The notes beneath the pieces were generated by a model that was not told the DNA's origin, did no database searches, and saw nothing but the letters and a program-made list of their open reading frames with translations. Source: Gillisia sp. (GTDB taxonomy: Bacteria; Bacteroidota; Bacteroidia; Flavobacteriales; Flavobacteriaceae). Taken from it: a stretch of DNA of 64,000 nucleotides. Positions 22,434-31,214 of the stretch are shown piece after piece. Position numbers and translations under genes: made by a program. The stretch lies in contig JAGXIL010000096.1 of NCBI GenBank assembly GCA_024635655.1, positions 1 to 64,000 on the forward strand, given 5' to 3'. Each line of letters begins with the position of its first letter. Position 1 is the first letter of the stretch.

Positions 22434-23720
22434 TTAAACCACTCTGATAATATAGGTATTCCTTTTTCCTTTATTTAAAATAACATACTTGTTGTTGATA
22501 AGATCCTCCCGGGTGATCACATAATTCTCATCTACCTTTTCCTTGTTGACAGAAACAGAATTTTCTTTTAATGCCCTTCGCGCCTCAGTATTAGAACTCA
22601 GGAAATTTGTTTTTGCAGACAATGCAGCGATCATATCCAAACCATCACTAAATTCTGCCCCGGAAATTTCTGCCTGCGGAACACCTTCAAAAACATCTAA
22701 GAAAGTAGCATTAAGACTCTTAAGATCTTCGGCCGTACTTTTCCCGAAAAGCACTTCAGATGCTTTTACTGCGTTTTCATAGTCCTCACGGGAATGTACC
22801 ATAATAGTGATCTCTTCAGCAAGTATTTTCTGCAGATTTCTAAGATGTGGCTCCTTTTGATGGTTTTCCACCAACTTCTCAACTTCAGACCTCGATAAGA
22901 AGGTAAATATCTTTATAAATTTTTCGGCATCTTCATCACTGGTGTTTAACCAGTATTGGTAGAATTTGTAAGGAGAGGTAAGTTTTGGATCCAGCCAGAT
23001 ATTTCCACTTTCGGTCTTTCCGAATTTAGTGCCATCGGCTTTGGTTATTAACGGGCAGGTTAAGGCATAACCTTTTCCGTTACCTATTCTGCGAATAAGC
23101 TCGGTACCGGTAGTGATATTTCCCCACTGGTCACTGCCTCCCATTTGAAGGGTACAATTAAATTCTTTGTACAAATGAAGAAAATCATATCCCTGGACCA
23201 GCTGGTAAGTAAATTCTGTAAATGACATACCTTCAGAAGCATCAGAAGAAAGCCGCTTTTTTACTGAATCTTTGGACATCATGTAATTAACCGTAATATG
23301 TTTTCCCACATCCCTGATAAAATCAAGAAAAGAGAAATCTTTCATCCAGTCATAATTATTGACAAGTACGGCAGCATTATCCTGGCCACTTTTAAAATCC
23401 AGGAATTTGGAAAGTTGGGCTTTTAATGCATTTTGATTATGTAGCAGGGTTTCTTCATCCAATAAATTCCTTTCATTGGATTTTCCCGATGGATCTCCAA
23501 TCATTCCGGTTGCACCACCTACCAGGGTATAAGGTTTGTGTCCGCACAACTGAAAATGCCTTAACATCATCACTGCAACAAGATGGCCAATGTGCAGGGA
23601 ATCTGCCGTTGGATCAATTCCAACATAGGCAGCGCGCATGCCTTCCTGTAAATGCTCCTCAGTTCCGGGCATCACATCGTGTAACATTCCGCGCCAGGTA
23701 ATTTCTTCTACAAAATTCAT
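22434..23720 (-). CDS. tyrS: Tyrosyl-tRNA synthetase
   Basis: Class Ic aminoacyl-tRNA synthetase of 428 residues. The HIGH-type motif is SLHIGHL near residue 40. The tyrosine-binding segment is VQGYDFLHL, followed by [19 protein letters not shown] is the KMSKS equivalent, and the C-terminal S4-like domain ends [16 protein letters not shown]. It stands alone on the minus strand. Confidence 0.97.
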   Translation of the reverse strand: MNFVEEITWRGMLHDVMPGTEEHLQEGMRAAYVGIDPTADSLHIGHLVAVMMLRHFQLCGHKPYTLVGGATGMIGDPSGKSNERNLLDEETLLHNQNALKAQLSKFLDFKSGQDNAAVLVNNYDWMKDFSFLDFIRDVGKHITVNYMMSKDSVKKRLSSDASEGMSFTEFTYQLVQGYDFLHLYKEFNCTLQMGGSDQWGNITTGTELIRRIGNGKGYALTCPLITKADGTKFGKTESGNIWLDPKLTSPYKFYQYWLNTSDEDAEKFIKIFTFLSRSEVEKLVENHQKEPHLRNLQKILAEEITIMVHSREDYENAVKASEVLFGKSTAEDLKSLNATFLDVFEGVPQAEISGAEFSDGLDMIAALSAKTNFLSSNTEARRALKENSVSVNKEKVDENYVITREDLINNKYVILNKGKRNTYIIRVV

Positions 23721-23886
23721 TTCTGCTTATTTATACATTTATATTAAAACCCCTTTCTCCCGAAAAAAGGTTATGTGAAAAGTCTTTTTAATACTGAGGA
23801 AACCAAACCCTGATCCTTAATAAAAATAGCGGTAAAGATACCAATAACTGGCATTTTTCCTAAACTGAAATAGCTATATTTACCCT

Positions 23887-24903
23887 ATGATTTTAGTCAC
23901 AGGAGGAACAGGTTTAGTAGGGTCTCATTTATTGCTCGACCTTGTAAAAACTGAAAATAAAGTAAGAGCTATACACCGTAAAAACAGCGACCTTAGTGCT
24001 GTAGAAAAAGTCTTTACTTACTATATCCCAACCACAGAAGCTTCTTTTCTCTTCAACAGGATAGAATGGATCGAAGCCTCACTGGAAGACATTCCTGCCC
24101 TAAGCATTGCTTTTGAAGGGGTTACAAAAGTATATCACAGTGCCGCTTTGGTGTCTTTTCATTCTAAAGATCTCAATGCTCTTCGAAAGGTAAATATTGA
24201 AGGAACTGCTAATATAGTGAACCTTTGCATTTCCGGTAAGATCCAAAAATTGTGTTACATAAGTTCCATAGCTACAATGGATCCCGGCCCCGGTGAACCA
24301 CAGGTAACAGAAAATTTTACCTGGTATCCGGAAAAGAATCACAGCGATTACGCGATTTCAAAACACGGTGCCGAAATAGAAATATGGCGTGCCACTCAGG
24401 AAGGAATACCGGCGGTTATCCTCAACCCCGGAGTTATTCTTGGTCCCGGATTTTGGGATAAAGGAACGGGGCAGATCTTTAAAAAAGTTGCCGAAGGACT
24501 AAATTATCATTTTCCGAAAACCACAGGATTTGTGGGGGTTCAGGACGTGGCAGAATTGGCCGTACTGGCTATGGATTCCCCCGTACAAAATGAGCAATTC
24601 ATAGTAGTGGCTGAAAATTTAAGTTTTAAAAATGTCTTTGACGCCATTGCCCGGAGTTTTGAAAAGCGGCCACCGCAAAAAGAGTTAAAACCGTGGATGA
24701 TCGTTGCCGGGTGGATCATCCAATCTTTGGGCTACTACATATTTGGAACAGAAAAACAAATTAGCAGGAGAGACTATAAAAGCCTTTTCGAGCATACCCT
24801 GTTTTCGAATATGAAGGTCAAATCTGAGTTTGGTTATGAATTCACTCCTATAAAAGCAGTTATTTCAAAGACTGTAGAATTGTACAAGCAGGACAATAGC
24901 TGA
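23887..24903 (+). CDS. NAD-dependent epimerase/dehydratase (extended SDR)
   Basis: Extended short-chain dehydrogenase of 338 residues, closest in layout to dihydroflavonol-4-reductase-like SDRs. The cofactor motif is VTGGTGLVGSHLL (7-19). ISSIATMD carries the Ser, and SDYAISKHGAEIE the catalytic Tyr-x3-Lys near residue 158. NPGVILGPG follows. Substrate unknown. The next gene converges with it one base away, so no spacer is left for a terminator. Confidence 0.85.
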   Translation: MILVTGGTGLVGSHLLLDLVKTENKVRAIHRKNSDLSAVEKVFTYYIPTTEASFLFNRIEWIEASLEDIPALSIAFEGVTKVYHSAALVSFHSKDLNALRKVNIEGTANIVNLCISGKIQKLCYISSIATMDPGPGEPQVTENFTWYPEKNHSDYAISKHGAEIEIWRATQEGIPAVILNPGVILGPGFWDKGTGQIFKKVAEGLNYHFPKTTGFVGVQDVAELAVLAMDSPVQNEQFIVVAENLSFKNVFDAIARSFEKRPPQKELKPWMIVAGWIIQSLGYYIFGTEKQISRRDYKSLFEHTLFSNMKVKSEFGYEFTPIKAVISKTVELYKQDNS

Positions 24904-24904
24904 T

Positions 24905-25384
24905 CTAATTTTCATATTCTCTTTTGTATTCCCTTACCACGCTCAAACTGTCGATCCTTTTCTCCAATACTTCCGGATCAATTCTTAAGGAGTCATAATC
25001 TTCTTCTAATAACTGAATAGAATCTCTTACACGTTCCTCTTCCTCTCTTATAAGCTCCAATTGGTCTTTCATTTCTTCGAGATTATTCTGAAGTTCCTTA
25101 TAGATCCTTTCCAGTTGGGCGGGATTATCGGCATAATATTCAGTACTTCTGGCCAGCTGAAGGCTATCTATATTGTGCTTCTCGTATAAGAATTCTTTGG
25201 GCTTCAACCCGGTCTCTTCCAACAATCTCCGGTTGTAGTTTTTAGCAGAATTTATAAGAGAGAGATCTGTTAGTACTTCCACCATTTTTTGCTCGGGTAT
25301 CAGATCGTGTGGCCTTTCCACCTCTCTAACATCCTGGCAGGAAAACAACAGCATCATTCCCACTACTAAAAAGACCCATTTCAT
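24905..25384 (-). CDS. DUF4296 lipoprotein
   Basis: A 159-residue predicted lipoprotein (MKWVFLVVGMMLLFSCQD, lipobox Cys about 16) with the PHDLIPEQKMVEVLTDL region of DUF4296. A long charged coiled coil (LERIYKELQNNLEEM onward) follows. ATG 25384 is chosen; it begins one base after the pyrC stop codon. It is the last gene of the mannosyltransferase-pyrC run. Function unknown; it faces the periplasm. Confidence 0.85.
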   Translation of the reverse strand: MKWVFLVVGMMLLFSCQDVREVERPHDLIPEQKMVEVLTDLSLINSAKNYNRRLLEETGLKPKEFLYEKHNIDSLQLARSTEYYADNPAQLERIYKELQNNLEEMKDQLELIREEEERVRDSIQLLEEDYDSLRIDPEVLEKRIDSLSVVREYKREYEN

Positions 25385-25385
25385 A

Positions 25386-26732
25386 CTAATTCCGGTCAAA
25401 AGTTAACTGCTCTGCCCCGGGGGCAAAAGGAAGGAATTTGAAATTTTTATAGACCAGCCTTCCGTTAATGAATGTATGTGTGATCCTCGATTTAAAAGTA
25501 ACTCCTTCAAAAGGGGACCAACCGCATTTATATACCGTATTACTTGGCTGGACTGCCCAGGGAGAATTAAGGTCTACTAAAACAAGATCTGCCTTATAAC
25601 CTACTTTGATAAATCCCCGTTTTTCGATTTGAAAAAGAATTGCAGGATTATGACACATTTTCTCGACAATTTTCTCCAGGGTTATCTTCTCCTGGTGATA
25701 GAGTTGAAGCATAGCCGGTAGGGCATGTTGTACCAGTGGGCCTCCACTTGGGGCCTTGGTATATACGTTTTTCTTTTCTTCCTTGGTATGAGGTGCGTGA
25801 TCTGTAGCAATTACATCAATTTTATTATCTATTAAACCCTGTAAAAGTGCTTCCTGATCATTTTTGGTCTTAATAGCCGGATTCCATTTAATAAAGGTTC
25901 CTTTTTTATGATAATCTGAATCGTTGAACCAGAGATGATGTACACAAACTTCGGCAGTTATTTTTTTATCCTTCAGCGGCTTTTTATTTTCAAATAAAGA
26001 AAGTTCTTTAGCTGTAGAAATATGAAAAACGTGTAAACGGGCTCCTGTTTTCTTTGCCAGGGCAACTGCTCTTGAAGATGAAAGATAACAAGCTTCTTCA
26101 CTTCTTATTTTTGGGTGCAGCTCCATAGGAATATCATCCCCATAGCGCTCTATGCACTCACTCAGGTTCTTTTGAATAGTAGCCTCATCCTCGCAATGCA
26201 CAGCTATGAGCAAGGGGGATTTGCTGAATATTTGCTCCAGTACCTCCGGTTTATCTACCAGCATATTTCCTGTAGATGATCCCAAAAATAATTTGAGTGC
26301 AGCCGTTGTCTTTGGATCAACTTTTAATATTTCTTCCAGATTGTCATTAGTACCGCCAAACATGAAGGAATAATTGGCATAGGAAGACTTTTTAGCAAGA
26401 TCAAATTTTTCCTGCAGTTTTTCTATAGTGGTGGTTTGTGGCAAGGTATTGGGCATTTCTATAAAAGAAGTAATCCCCCCTGCTACCGCAGCCATTGATC
26501 CGGTTTCAATTGTTTCTTTATGGGTGAGACCGGGCTCCCTAAAATGCACCTGGTCGTCTATGAGCCCCGGCAGTAAATAATTTCCCTCTGCATCAATGAT
26601 GCTTACATCGGGAGATTTAGCACTAATGCTATCGGCGATCTCTGCAATTATACCATTTTCAATAAATACATCCCCATTGATAATGTTGCCCTCATTTACA
26701 ATACGTGCATTTTTAATTAAAACCTTCTTCAT
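25386..26732 (-). CDS. pyrC: Dihydroorotase
   Basis: Amidohydrolase of 448 residues that cyclises carbamoyl-aspartate to dihydroorotate in pyrimidine synthesis. Family landmarks are LPGLIDDQVHFREPGLTH (55-72), IEMPNT, the Lys of ALKLFLGSST, HCEDE, HVFHIST and ATDHAPHT. The first metal-ligand motif is Q61-x-H63 instead of the usual H-x-H. I believe this is common in the Bacteroidota branch. The ATG overlaps the stop of the upstream glycosyltransferase gene (TAATG). Confidence 0.92.
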   Translation of the reverse strand: MKKVLIKNARIVNEGNIINGDVFIENGIIAEIADSISAKSPDVSIIDAEGNYLLPGLIDDQVHFREPGLTHKETIETGSMAAVAGGITSFIEMPNTLPQTTTIEKLQEKFDLAKKSSYANYSFMFGGTNDNLEEILKVDPKTTAALKLFLGSSTGNMLVDKPEVLEQIFSKSPLLIAVHCEDEATIQKNLSECIERYGDDIPMELHPKIRSEEACYLSSSRAVALAKKTGARLHVFHISTAKELSLFENKKPLKDKKITAEVCVHHLWFNDSDYHKKGTFIKWNPAIKTKNDQEALLQGLIDNKIDVIATDHAPHTKEEKKNVYTKAPSGGPLVQHALPAMLQLYHQEKITLEKIVEKMCHNPAILFQIEKRGFIKVGYKADLVLVDLNSPWAVQPSNTVYKCGWSPFEGVTFKSRITHTFINGRLVYKNFKFLPFAPGAEQLTFDRN

Positions 26733-27463
26733 TACGTCGACATCTTATTAAAAAGACTTTTTATTTTCATATTAATTACTCCAAAAACAGCTTCAGAGAT
26801 TATCCCGCTGCTCATTTTTGAAATTCCCCTTGTTCTGTCGGTAAATATTACCGGAACTTCTTTTATTTTATACTTTAGAAGATATGATTTAAACTTCATT
26901 TCTATTTGAAAAGCATAGCCAACAAATTGTATCTTGTCAAGATCTATGTTCTCCAGCACCTTACGTTTATAACAAACAAATCCTGCTGTGGTATCGTGAA
27001 TATCCATTCCGGTTACCACCTGTACATATTTAGAAGCCAGCCAGGACATCAAAACCCTGCTCATTGGCCAGTTAATAACATTGACTCCGGTAATATAACG
27101 GGATCCAATAGCCACATCGGCACCTTTCCTTTCGCAAGCGTTATACAATCGTATAAGATCATTGGGGTTATGGGAAAAATCGGCATCCATTTCAAAAATG
27201 TACTCGTAATCTTTGGTGAGGGCCCATTTAAAACCATGTATATAGGCACTTCCCAGTCCCAGCTTTCCGCTGCGTTTTTCCAAAAAAAGAGCTCCAAAAA
27301 ATTCGGTTTGCAAAGATTCTACTTTGGAAGCAGTATTATCCGGGGAATTATCATCTACTACCAAAATATGAAATTTGCGCTGCAATGCAAAGATATTCCT
27401 TATTAAACGCTCAATATTTTCAATTTCGTTATAAGTGGGTATAATAATTATCCCATTTGACAT
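26732..27463 (-). CDS. Polyprenol monophosphomannose synthase-like glycosyltransferase (GT2)
   Basis: A 243-residue GT2 enzyme related to dolichol-phosphate-mannose synthase, without the C-terminal membrane domain. IIIPTYNEIENIERLI begins the fold. LVVDDNSPDNTA is the nucleotide-binding region, and EMDADFSHNP is the DxD-type metal site. GSRYITGVNVINWP and FVGYAFQIEMKFK are typical of bacterial DPM synthases. ATG 27463 is preferred over 27481. It transfers a sugar from GDP-mannose (or a related donor) to a polyprenyl phosphate. Confidence 0.9.
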   Translation of the reverse strand: MSNGIIIIPTYNEIENIERLIRNIFALQRKFHILVVDDNSPDNTASKVESLQTEFFGALFLEKRSGKLGLGSAYIHGFKWALTKDYEYIFEMDADFSHNPNDLIRLYNACERKGADVAIGSRYITGVNVINWPMSRVLMSWLASKYVQVVTGMDIHDTTAGFVCYKRKVLENIDLDKIQFVGYAFQIEMKFKSYLLKYKIKEVPVIFTDRTRGISKMSSGIISEAVFGVINMKIKSLFNKMST

Positions 27464-27542
27464 CCCATGACTTTTGCGCAAATGTAACTATTTTTGAGCT
27501 TAGCTTCTGCAAATTACTTTCAAGTTTTATCCCTATTAATTA

Positions 27543-27550
27543 TACCTTTG
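27543..27550 (+). promoter_or_regulatory. -10 element of the DUF4271-hemD operon
   Basis: TACCTTTG matches TAnnTTTG and lies 14 bases before TTG 27565, the likely start of the DUF4271 gene. The predicted transcription start leaves a leader of about 8 bases only. Confidence 0.55.
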
Positions 27551-27564
27551 TAAAAATTTTCTAT

Positions 27565-28224
27565 TTGGAAGCCTTAGAAAGATATAGCATTTCCAACGAT
27601 TTGCTAACAGTTATAATTATTCTGGTGCTTTTACTTCTGGTGATCGCAAAAAATTTATTTCAGCATAGGTTTGAAGATTTCATTTCCCTGTTCAGTTCCG
27701 GAAAATACATGCTTATTAAGTCAAAAGAGCACAAAGCTGTTTATGGTTTTAATATCTTGATGTTGATCGTTCATATCCTAAGCGTTTCCCTGTTCATATT
27801 TGTGCTCTACAGAATTTTTGTTTCGCCCGTAATTGAAGACACAGCTATCCTACTGCTAAGGATTGTTACTGCATATGGTTTTTTTGTGCTTCTCAAGGTC
27901 ACGGTGGAAAAGATCATTGCCAATATTTTCGATATTGACGAAATAGCAGAGCATTATCTATTTCAAAAACATACCTATCGCAATTTCATTTCCCTGCTGC
28001 TTTTGCCGGTTACCATCTTCCTTATATATAGCCCGGCACCAAAACGCGGGATCATATATGGAGTAGTCATCCTGCTTTTAATTGCCCTGGTCTTCGTTTT
28101 GTTTAAAATCTTTAAAAAAAATCAAGGATTAATCTCCCGCAATTGGTTCTATTTTATTTTGTACCTTTGCGCTCTCGAAATTACCCCTTATGTTATTTTG
28201 TATAAGCTTATTACCGCACAATAG
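27565..28224 (+). CDS. DUF4271 membrane protein
   Basis: Integral membrane protein with about six to seven hydrophobic segments. It has the DUF4271 layout, including YRNFISLLLLPVTIFLIYSP and WFYFILYLCALEITPYVILYKL. TTG 27565 (reading LEALERYSISNDLL) is preferred as the start. The open frame extends to 27457, but a promoter-like element lies within that extension, and the extension would overlap the divergent gene. The product has about 219 residues. hemD follows 20 bases later, the usual flavobacterial pairing. Function unknown. Confidence 0.8.
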   Translation: MEALERYSISNDLLTVIIILVLLLLVIAKNLFQHRFEDFISLFSSGKYMLIKSKEHKAVYGFNILMLIVHILSVSLFIFVLYRIFVSPVIEDTAILLLRIVTAYGFFVLLKVTVEKIIANIFDIDEIAEHYLFQKHTYRNFISLLLLPVTIFLIYSPAPKRGIIYGVVILLLIALVFVLFKIFKKNQGLISRNWFYFILYLCALEITPYVILYKLITAQ

Positions 28225-28244
28225 GCTGTAAAACGTATTATTGT

Positions 28245-28991
28245 ATGAAAGTGAAAACAATTTTAATTTCGCAACCAGAACCTAAATTAGAGAATTCACC
28301 TTATTCTGAACTGGAAGAAAAACTACGGGTAAAAATTGATTTCATTCCCTTCATACACGTTGAAGGGGTTTCCTCAAAGGATATAAGACAACAAAAAATT
28401 GACCTTACTAATTACACGGCGGTAATTTTGACCAGTAGAAATTCTGTAGATCATTTTTTCAGAATTGCTGAAGAAATGCGCTACAAAGTGCCGGATTCCC
28501 TGAAATACTTTTGTTTAAGTGAAGCCGTTGCCTATTATCTTCAAAAATATGTAGTATACCGTAAGCGTAAGATCTACGTTGGAAAAAGAACTTTTACTGA
28601 ATTATCTCCATACATTAAAAAATACAAGAACGAAAAATTTCTTCTTCCGGCTTCAGATATGCTTAAACCCGATGTGCCCAAAACTCTTGATAAGCTTGGA
28701 GTAGACTGGAAACAGGGGATCTTTTATAAAACGGTTGTGAGTGATCTCTCTCATTTAAGAGATGTTTATTATGATATCCTGGTTTTCTTTAGTCCAACAG
28801 GAATTAAATCTCTCTTTGAGAATTTTCCCGAATTTGAGCAAAAAGACACTAAAATAGCTGTCTTTGGAAATACAACGGTTAAGGCAGCAAAAGAGCATGG
28901 GCTGGTAGTAAATATTCAGGCTCCTACGCCCGAAACTCCGTCGATGACCATGGCTTTACAAAAATATATTAAGGAAGCCAATAAAAAATAA
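28245..28991 (+). CDS. hemD: Uroporphyrinogen-III synthase
   Basis: A 248-residue protein of the HemD fold, which closes hydroxymethylbilane to uroporphyrinogen III in haem synthesis. The family is weakly conserved. The visible marks are ILTSRNSVDHFF near residue 65, FCLSEAVAYYLQKY, FLLPASDM and the C-terminal FFSPTGIKSLF and IAVFGNTTVKAAKEHG. It follows the DUF4271 gene by 20 bases and ends before a bidirectional terminator. Confidence 0.9.
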   Translation: MKVKTILISQPEPKLENSPYSELEEKLRVKIDFIPFIHVEGVSSKDIRQQKIDLTNYTAVILTSRNSVDHFFRIAEEMRYKVPDSLKYFCLSEAVAYYLQKYVVYRKRKIYVGKRTFTELSPYIKKYKNEKFLLPASDMLKPDVPKTLDKLGVDWKQGIFYKTVVSDLSHLRDVYYDILVFFSPTGIKSLFENFPEFEQKDTKIAVFGNTTVKAAKEHGLVVNIQAPTPETPSMTMALQKYIKEANKK

Positions 28992-29013
28992 TTACCTCCC
29001 ATTAATAGGAATT

Positions 29014-29052
29014 AAAAAAGCCGGTATTCTTTTAGAATTACCGGCTTTTTTT
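29014..29052. terminator. Bidirectional terminator between hemD and pckA
   Basis: AAAAAAGCCGGTA and TACCGGCTTTTTT form a long stem around a 12-base internal loop that can pair further (ATTC/GAAT). A-run and T-run flank it on both sides, serving both convergent genes. Confidence 0.92.
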
Positions 29053-29071
29053 GATTTTGTACCTTTAAAGG

Positions 29072-30670
29072 TTATATAATGGGCCCACCATTTAAAATTT
29101 CTTCATTAGCACTCTCTGCAAACTTTTTGAAATTTTCATTAAAGGTTTTGGCAAGGTGTAAAGCTTTTGCATCGTAAGCATCTTTATCTTTCCAGGTTTG
29201 CCTTGGATTCAATACTTCTGATGGTACATTTTCACATTCCGTTGGCATTTCAAGTCCAAAAAGCGGGTGTTTGGCATAAGCTACATCCTGCAATTTACCA
29301 TCAAGCGCTGCATCTATCATTGCACGTGTGTACTTCAATTTCATTCTGCTCCCTGTACCGTAAGCCCCTCCGGTCCATCCGGTATTAACTAACCATACAT
29401 TCACCTTATTCTCCTTCATTTTCTTGCTCAACATTTCTCCGTATTCAGTTGGATGTAATGGCATGAACGGAGCCCCAAAACAAGCAGAAAAATTAGGGGT
29501 TGGTTCATCAATTCCGGCTTCGGTTCCTGCTACTTTTGCAGTATACCCGCTTATAAAATGATATGCTGCCTGCCCCGGATTCAATTTACTGATAGGAGGT
29601 AAAACTCCAAAAGCATCTGCAGTTAAGAAAAATATATTTTCAGGATTTTTTCCTACGGAAGGAACCGCTATATTATCGATGTGATAAATTGGATAACTCA
29701 CCCTGGTATTTGGAGTAATAGTTGTGTTTTCAAAATCTACATCTCCGTTTTCCCCGAGGATCACGTTCTCAAGAATAGCTCCCGGTTTGATGGCTCTGAA
29801 GATATCAGGCTCATTTTCTTCAGTAAGATTTACCACTTTCGCATAGCAACCTCCTTCAAAATTGAAGATGGTATTTTCTTTGGTCCAGCCATGCTCATCA
29901 TCTCCTATTAATTTTCGTTTAGGATCTGCAGATAAGGTGGTTTTTCCTGTTCCTGAAAGGCCAAAGAAAATCGCAGTATCATTGTTCTTTCCAATATTGG
30001 CTGAACAATGCATGGGCAAAGTATTCTTGTGAACCGGAAGTATGAAATTAAGGGCAGAAAATATTCCCTTTTTAATTTCTCCGGTATATCCGCTTCCACC
30101 AATTAGGGCAATTTTTTTTGTAAAATTTAAAATTGAGAAATTTGCCTGCCGGGTACCGTCTCTGGAAGGATCGGCTTTAAATCCCGGAGCATTGATCACA
30201 ACCCAATCTTCTTTAAAATTTTTAAGTTCTGATTCTTCAGGCCTTAAAAACATATTGTAAACAAATAGATTTGACCAGGGGTATTCATTGACCACCCTTA
30301 TATTCAGTCTGTAATTCTCATCTGAACAAGCATATGCATCTCTAACAAATACCTCTTTTTCAGAAAGATAATCAACAACCTTTTCATATAAGTCATCAAA
30401 TTTTTCCGAATCGAACGGAATATTAATATCTCCCCACCAAACCCTGTCTTTCGTTTCATCATCCTCTACAAGAAACCTGTCTTTAGGTGATCTTCCTGTA
30501 AACTCTCCTGTATTAACAGCCAGTGCACCGGAACTCGCCTCTACCCCCTGACCATTTTCAATGGTGATTTGATGAAGCTCCTCAGGAGAAAGCTGGTAAT
30601 GCACCTGTGCATTAAAAATACCATAATCTTCCAGCGAAATCGATTTCGTAATTTGCTTATTTGCCAACAT
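29072..30670 (-). CDS. pckA: Phosphoenolpyruvate carboxykinase (ATP)
   Basis: Gluconeogenic enzyme (oxaloacetate + ATP to PEP + CO2 + ADP) of 532 residues, the normal length. The kinase-1a P-loop is GLSGTGKTTLSADPKR. GDDEHGW follows, with GEFTGRSPKDRF near the N terminus and NTGWTGGAYGTGSRMKLKYTRAM near 420. Transcribed alone from a TACTTTTG-type promoter. Confidence 0.97.
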   Translation of the reverse strand: MLANKQITKSISLEDYGIFNAQVHYQLSPEELHQITIENGQGVEASSGALAVNTGEFTGRSPKDRFLVEDDETKDRVWWGDINIPFDSEKFDDLYEKVVDYLSEKEVFVRDAYACSDENYRLNIRVVNEYPWSNLFVYNMFLRPEESELKNFKEDWVVINAPGFKADPSRDGTRQANFSILNFTKKIALIGGSGYTGEIKKGIFSALNFILPVHKNTLPMHCSANIGKNNDTAIFFGLSGTGKTTLSADPKRKLIGDDEHGWTKENTIFNFEGGCYAKVVNLTEENEPDIFRAIKPGAILENVILGENGDVDFENTTITPNTRVSYPIYHIDNIAVPSVGKNPENIFFLTADAFGVLPPISKLNPGQAAYHFISGYTAKVAGTEAGIDEPTPNFSACFGAPFMPLHPTEYGEMLSKKMKENKVNVWLVNTGWTGGAYGTGSRMKLKYTRAMIDAALDGKLQDVAYAKHPLFGLEMPTECENVPSEVLNPRQTWKDKDAYDAKALHLAKTFNENFKKFAESANEEILNGGPII

Positions 30671-30702
30671 AAAAGTTTAAGTTGTGTGTTTGTTTATGCC
30701 CA

Positions 30703-30710
30703 CAAAAGTA
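30703..30710 (-). promoter_or_regulatory. Probable -10 element of pckA
   Basis: TACTTTTG on the minus strand, 33 bases before the start codon of pckA, matches TAnnTTTG. Confidence 0.55.
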
Positions 30711-30748
30711 TTGAATCTAAAACGGATTGCCTCAGAAAATTTTCCATT

Positions 30749-31138
30749 TTATTTCTTTTTTAACTTTAAAGCATGGATCAGTAAAATTAACCAACATAAG
30801 ATTAACATACTACCCCCTAATGGGGTTACTGGCCCCAGGACTTTGAAATCAATTGTGGTTATGGCATTGGTAGCCAGAAAATATATAGAGCCCGAGAACA
30901 GAACAATCCCCAAAATGAGCAGGTAAAAAACCAGGGAGAACGTTTTTGAGGATACCGGACGTAAATTTCCAACGATAATGAGCAGCAACGCGTGATAGAC
31001 CTGGTATTTTACTCCCGTCTCAAAAGTATCCATAGCTTCAGGGCTAAGAACTGGTTTTAAACCATGGGTGGCAAAAGCTCCTAAAATAATTCCCACAAGG
31101 CCAAAGGCAAAACCGGCTATATAAAATCTTCTGCTCAT
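30749..31138 (-). CDS. DUF423 membrane protein
   Basis: A 129-residue inner-membrane protein with four hydrophobic segments. Its N terminus reads GLVGIILGAFATHGLKP and is followed by FETGVKYQVYHALLLI, both typical of the DUF423/TMEM256 family. No function has been established for the family. It lies 78 bases upstream of the pckA start on the same strand and could be read into pckA, though pckA has its own promoter. Confidence 0.9.
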   Translation of the reverse strand: MSRRFYIAGFAFGLVGIILGAFATHGLKPVLSPEAMDTFETGVKYQVYHALLLIIVGNLRPVSSKTFSLVFYLLILGIVLFSGSIYFLATNAITTIDFKVLGPVTPLGGSMLILCWLILLIHALKLKKK

Positions 31139-31214
31139 TGTTCATTTATTAAGTGTAAACTATTAATTACATTCGTAAAAGAAAGTTTACAAATTTAATT
31201 AAGATTATAACAAT

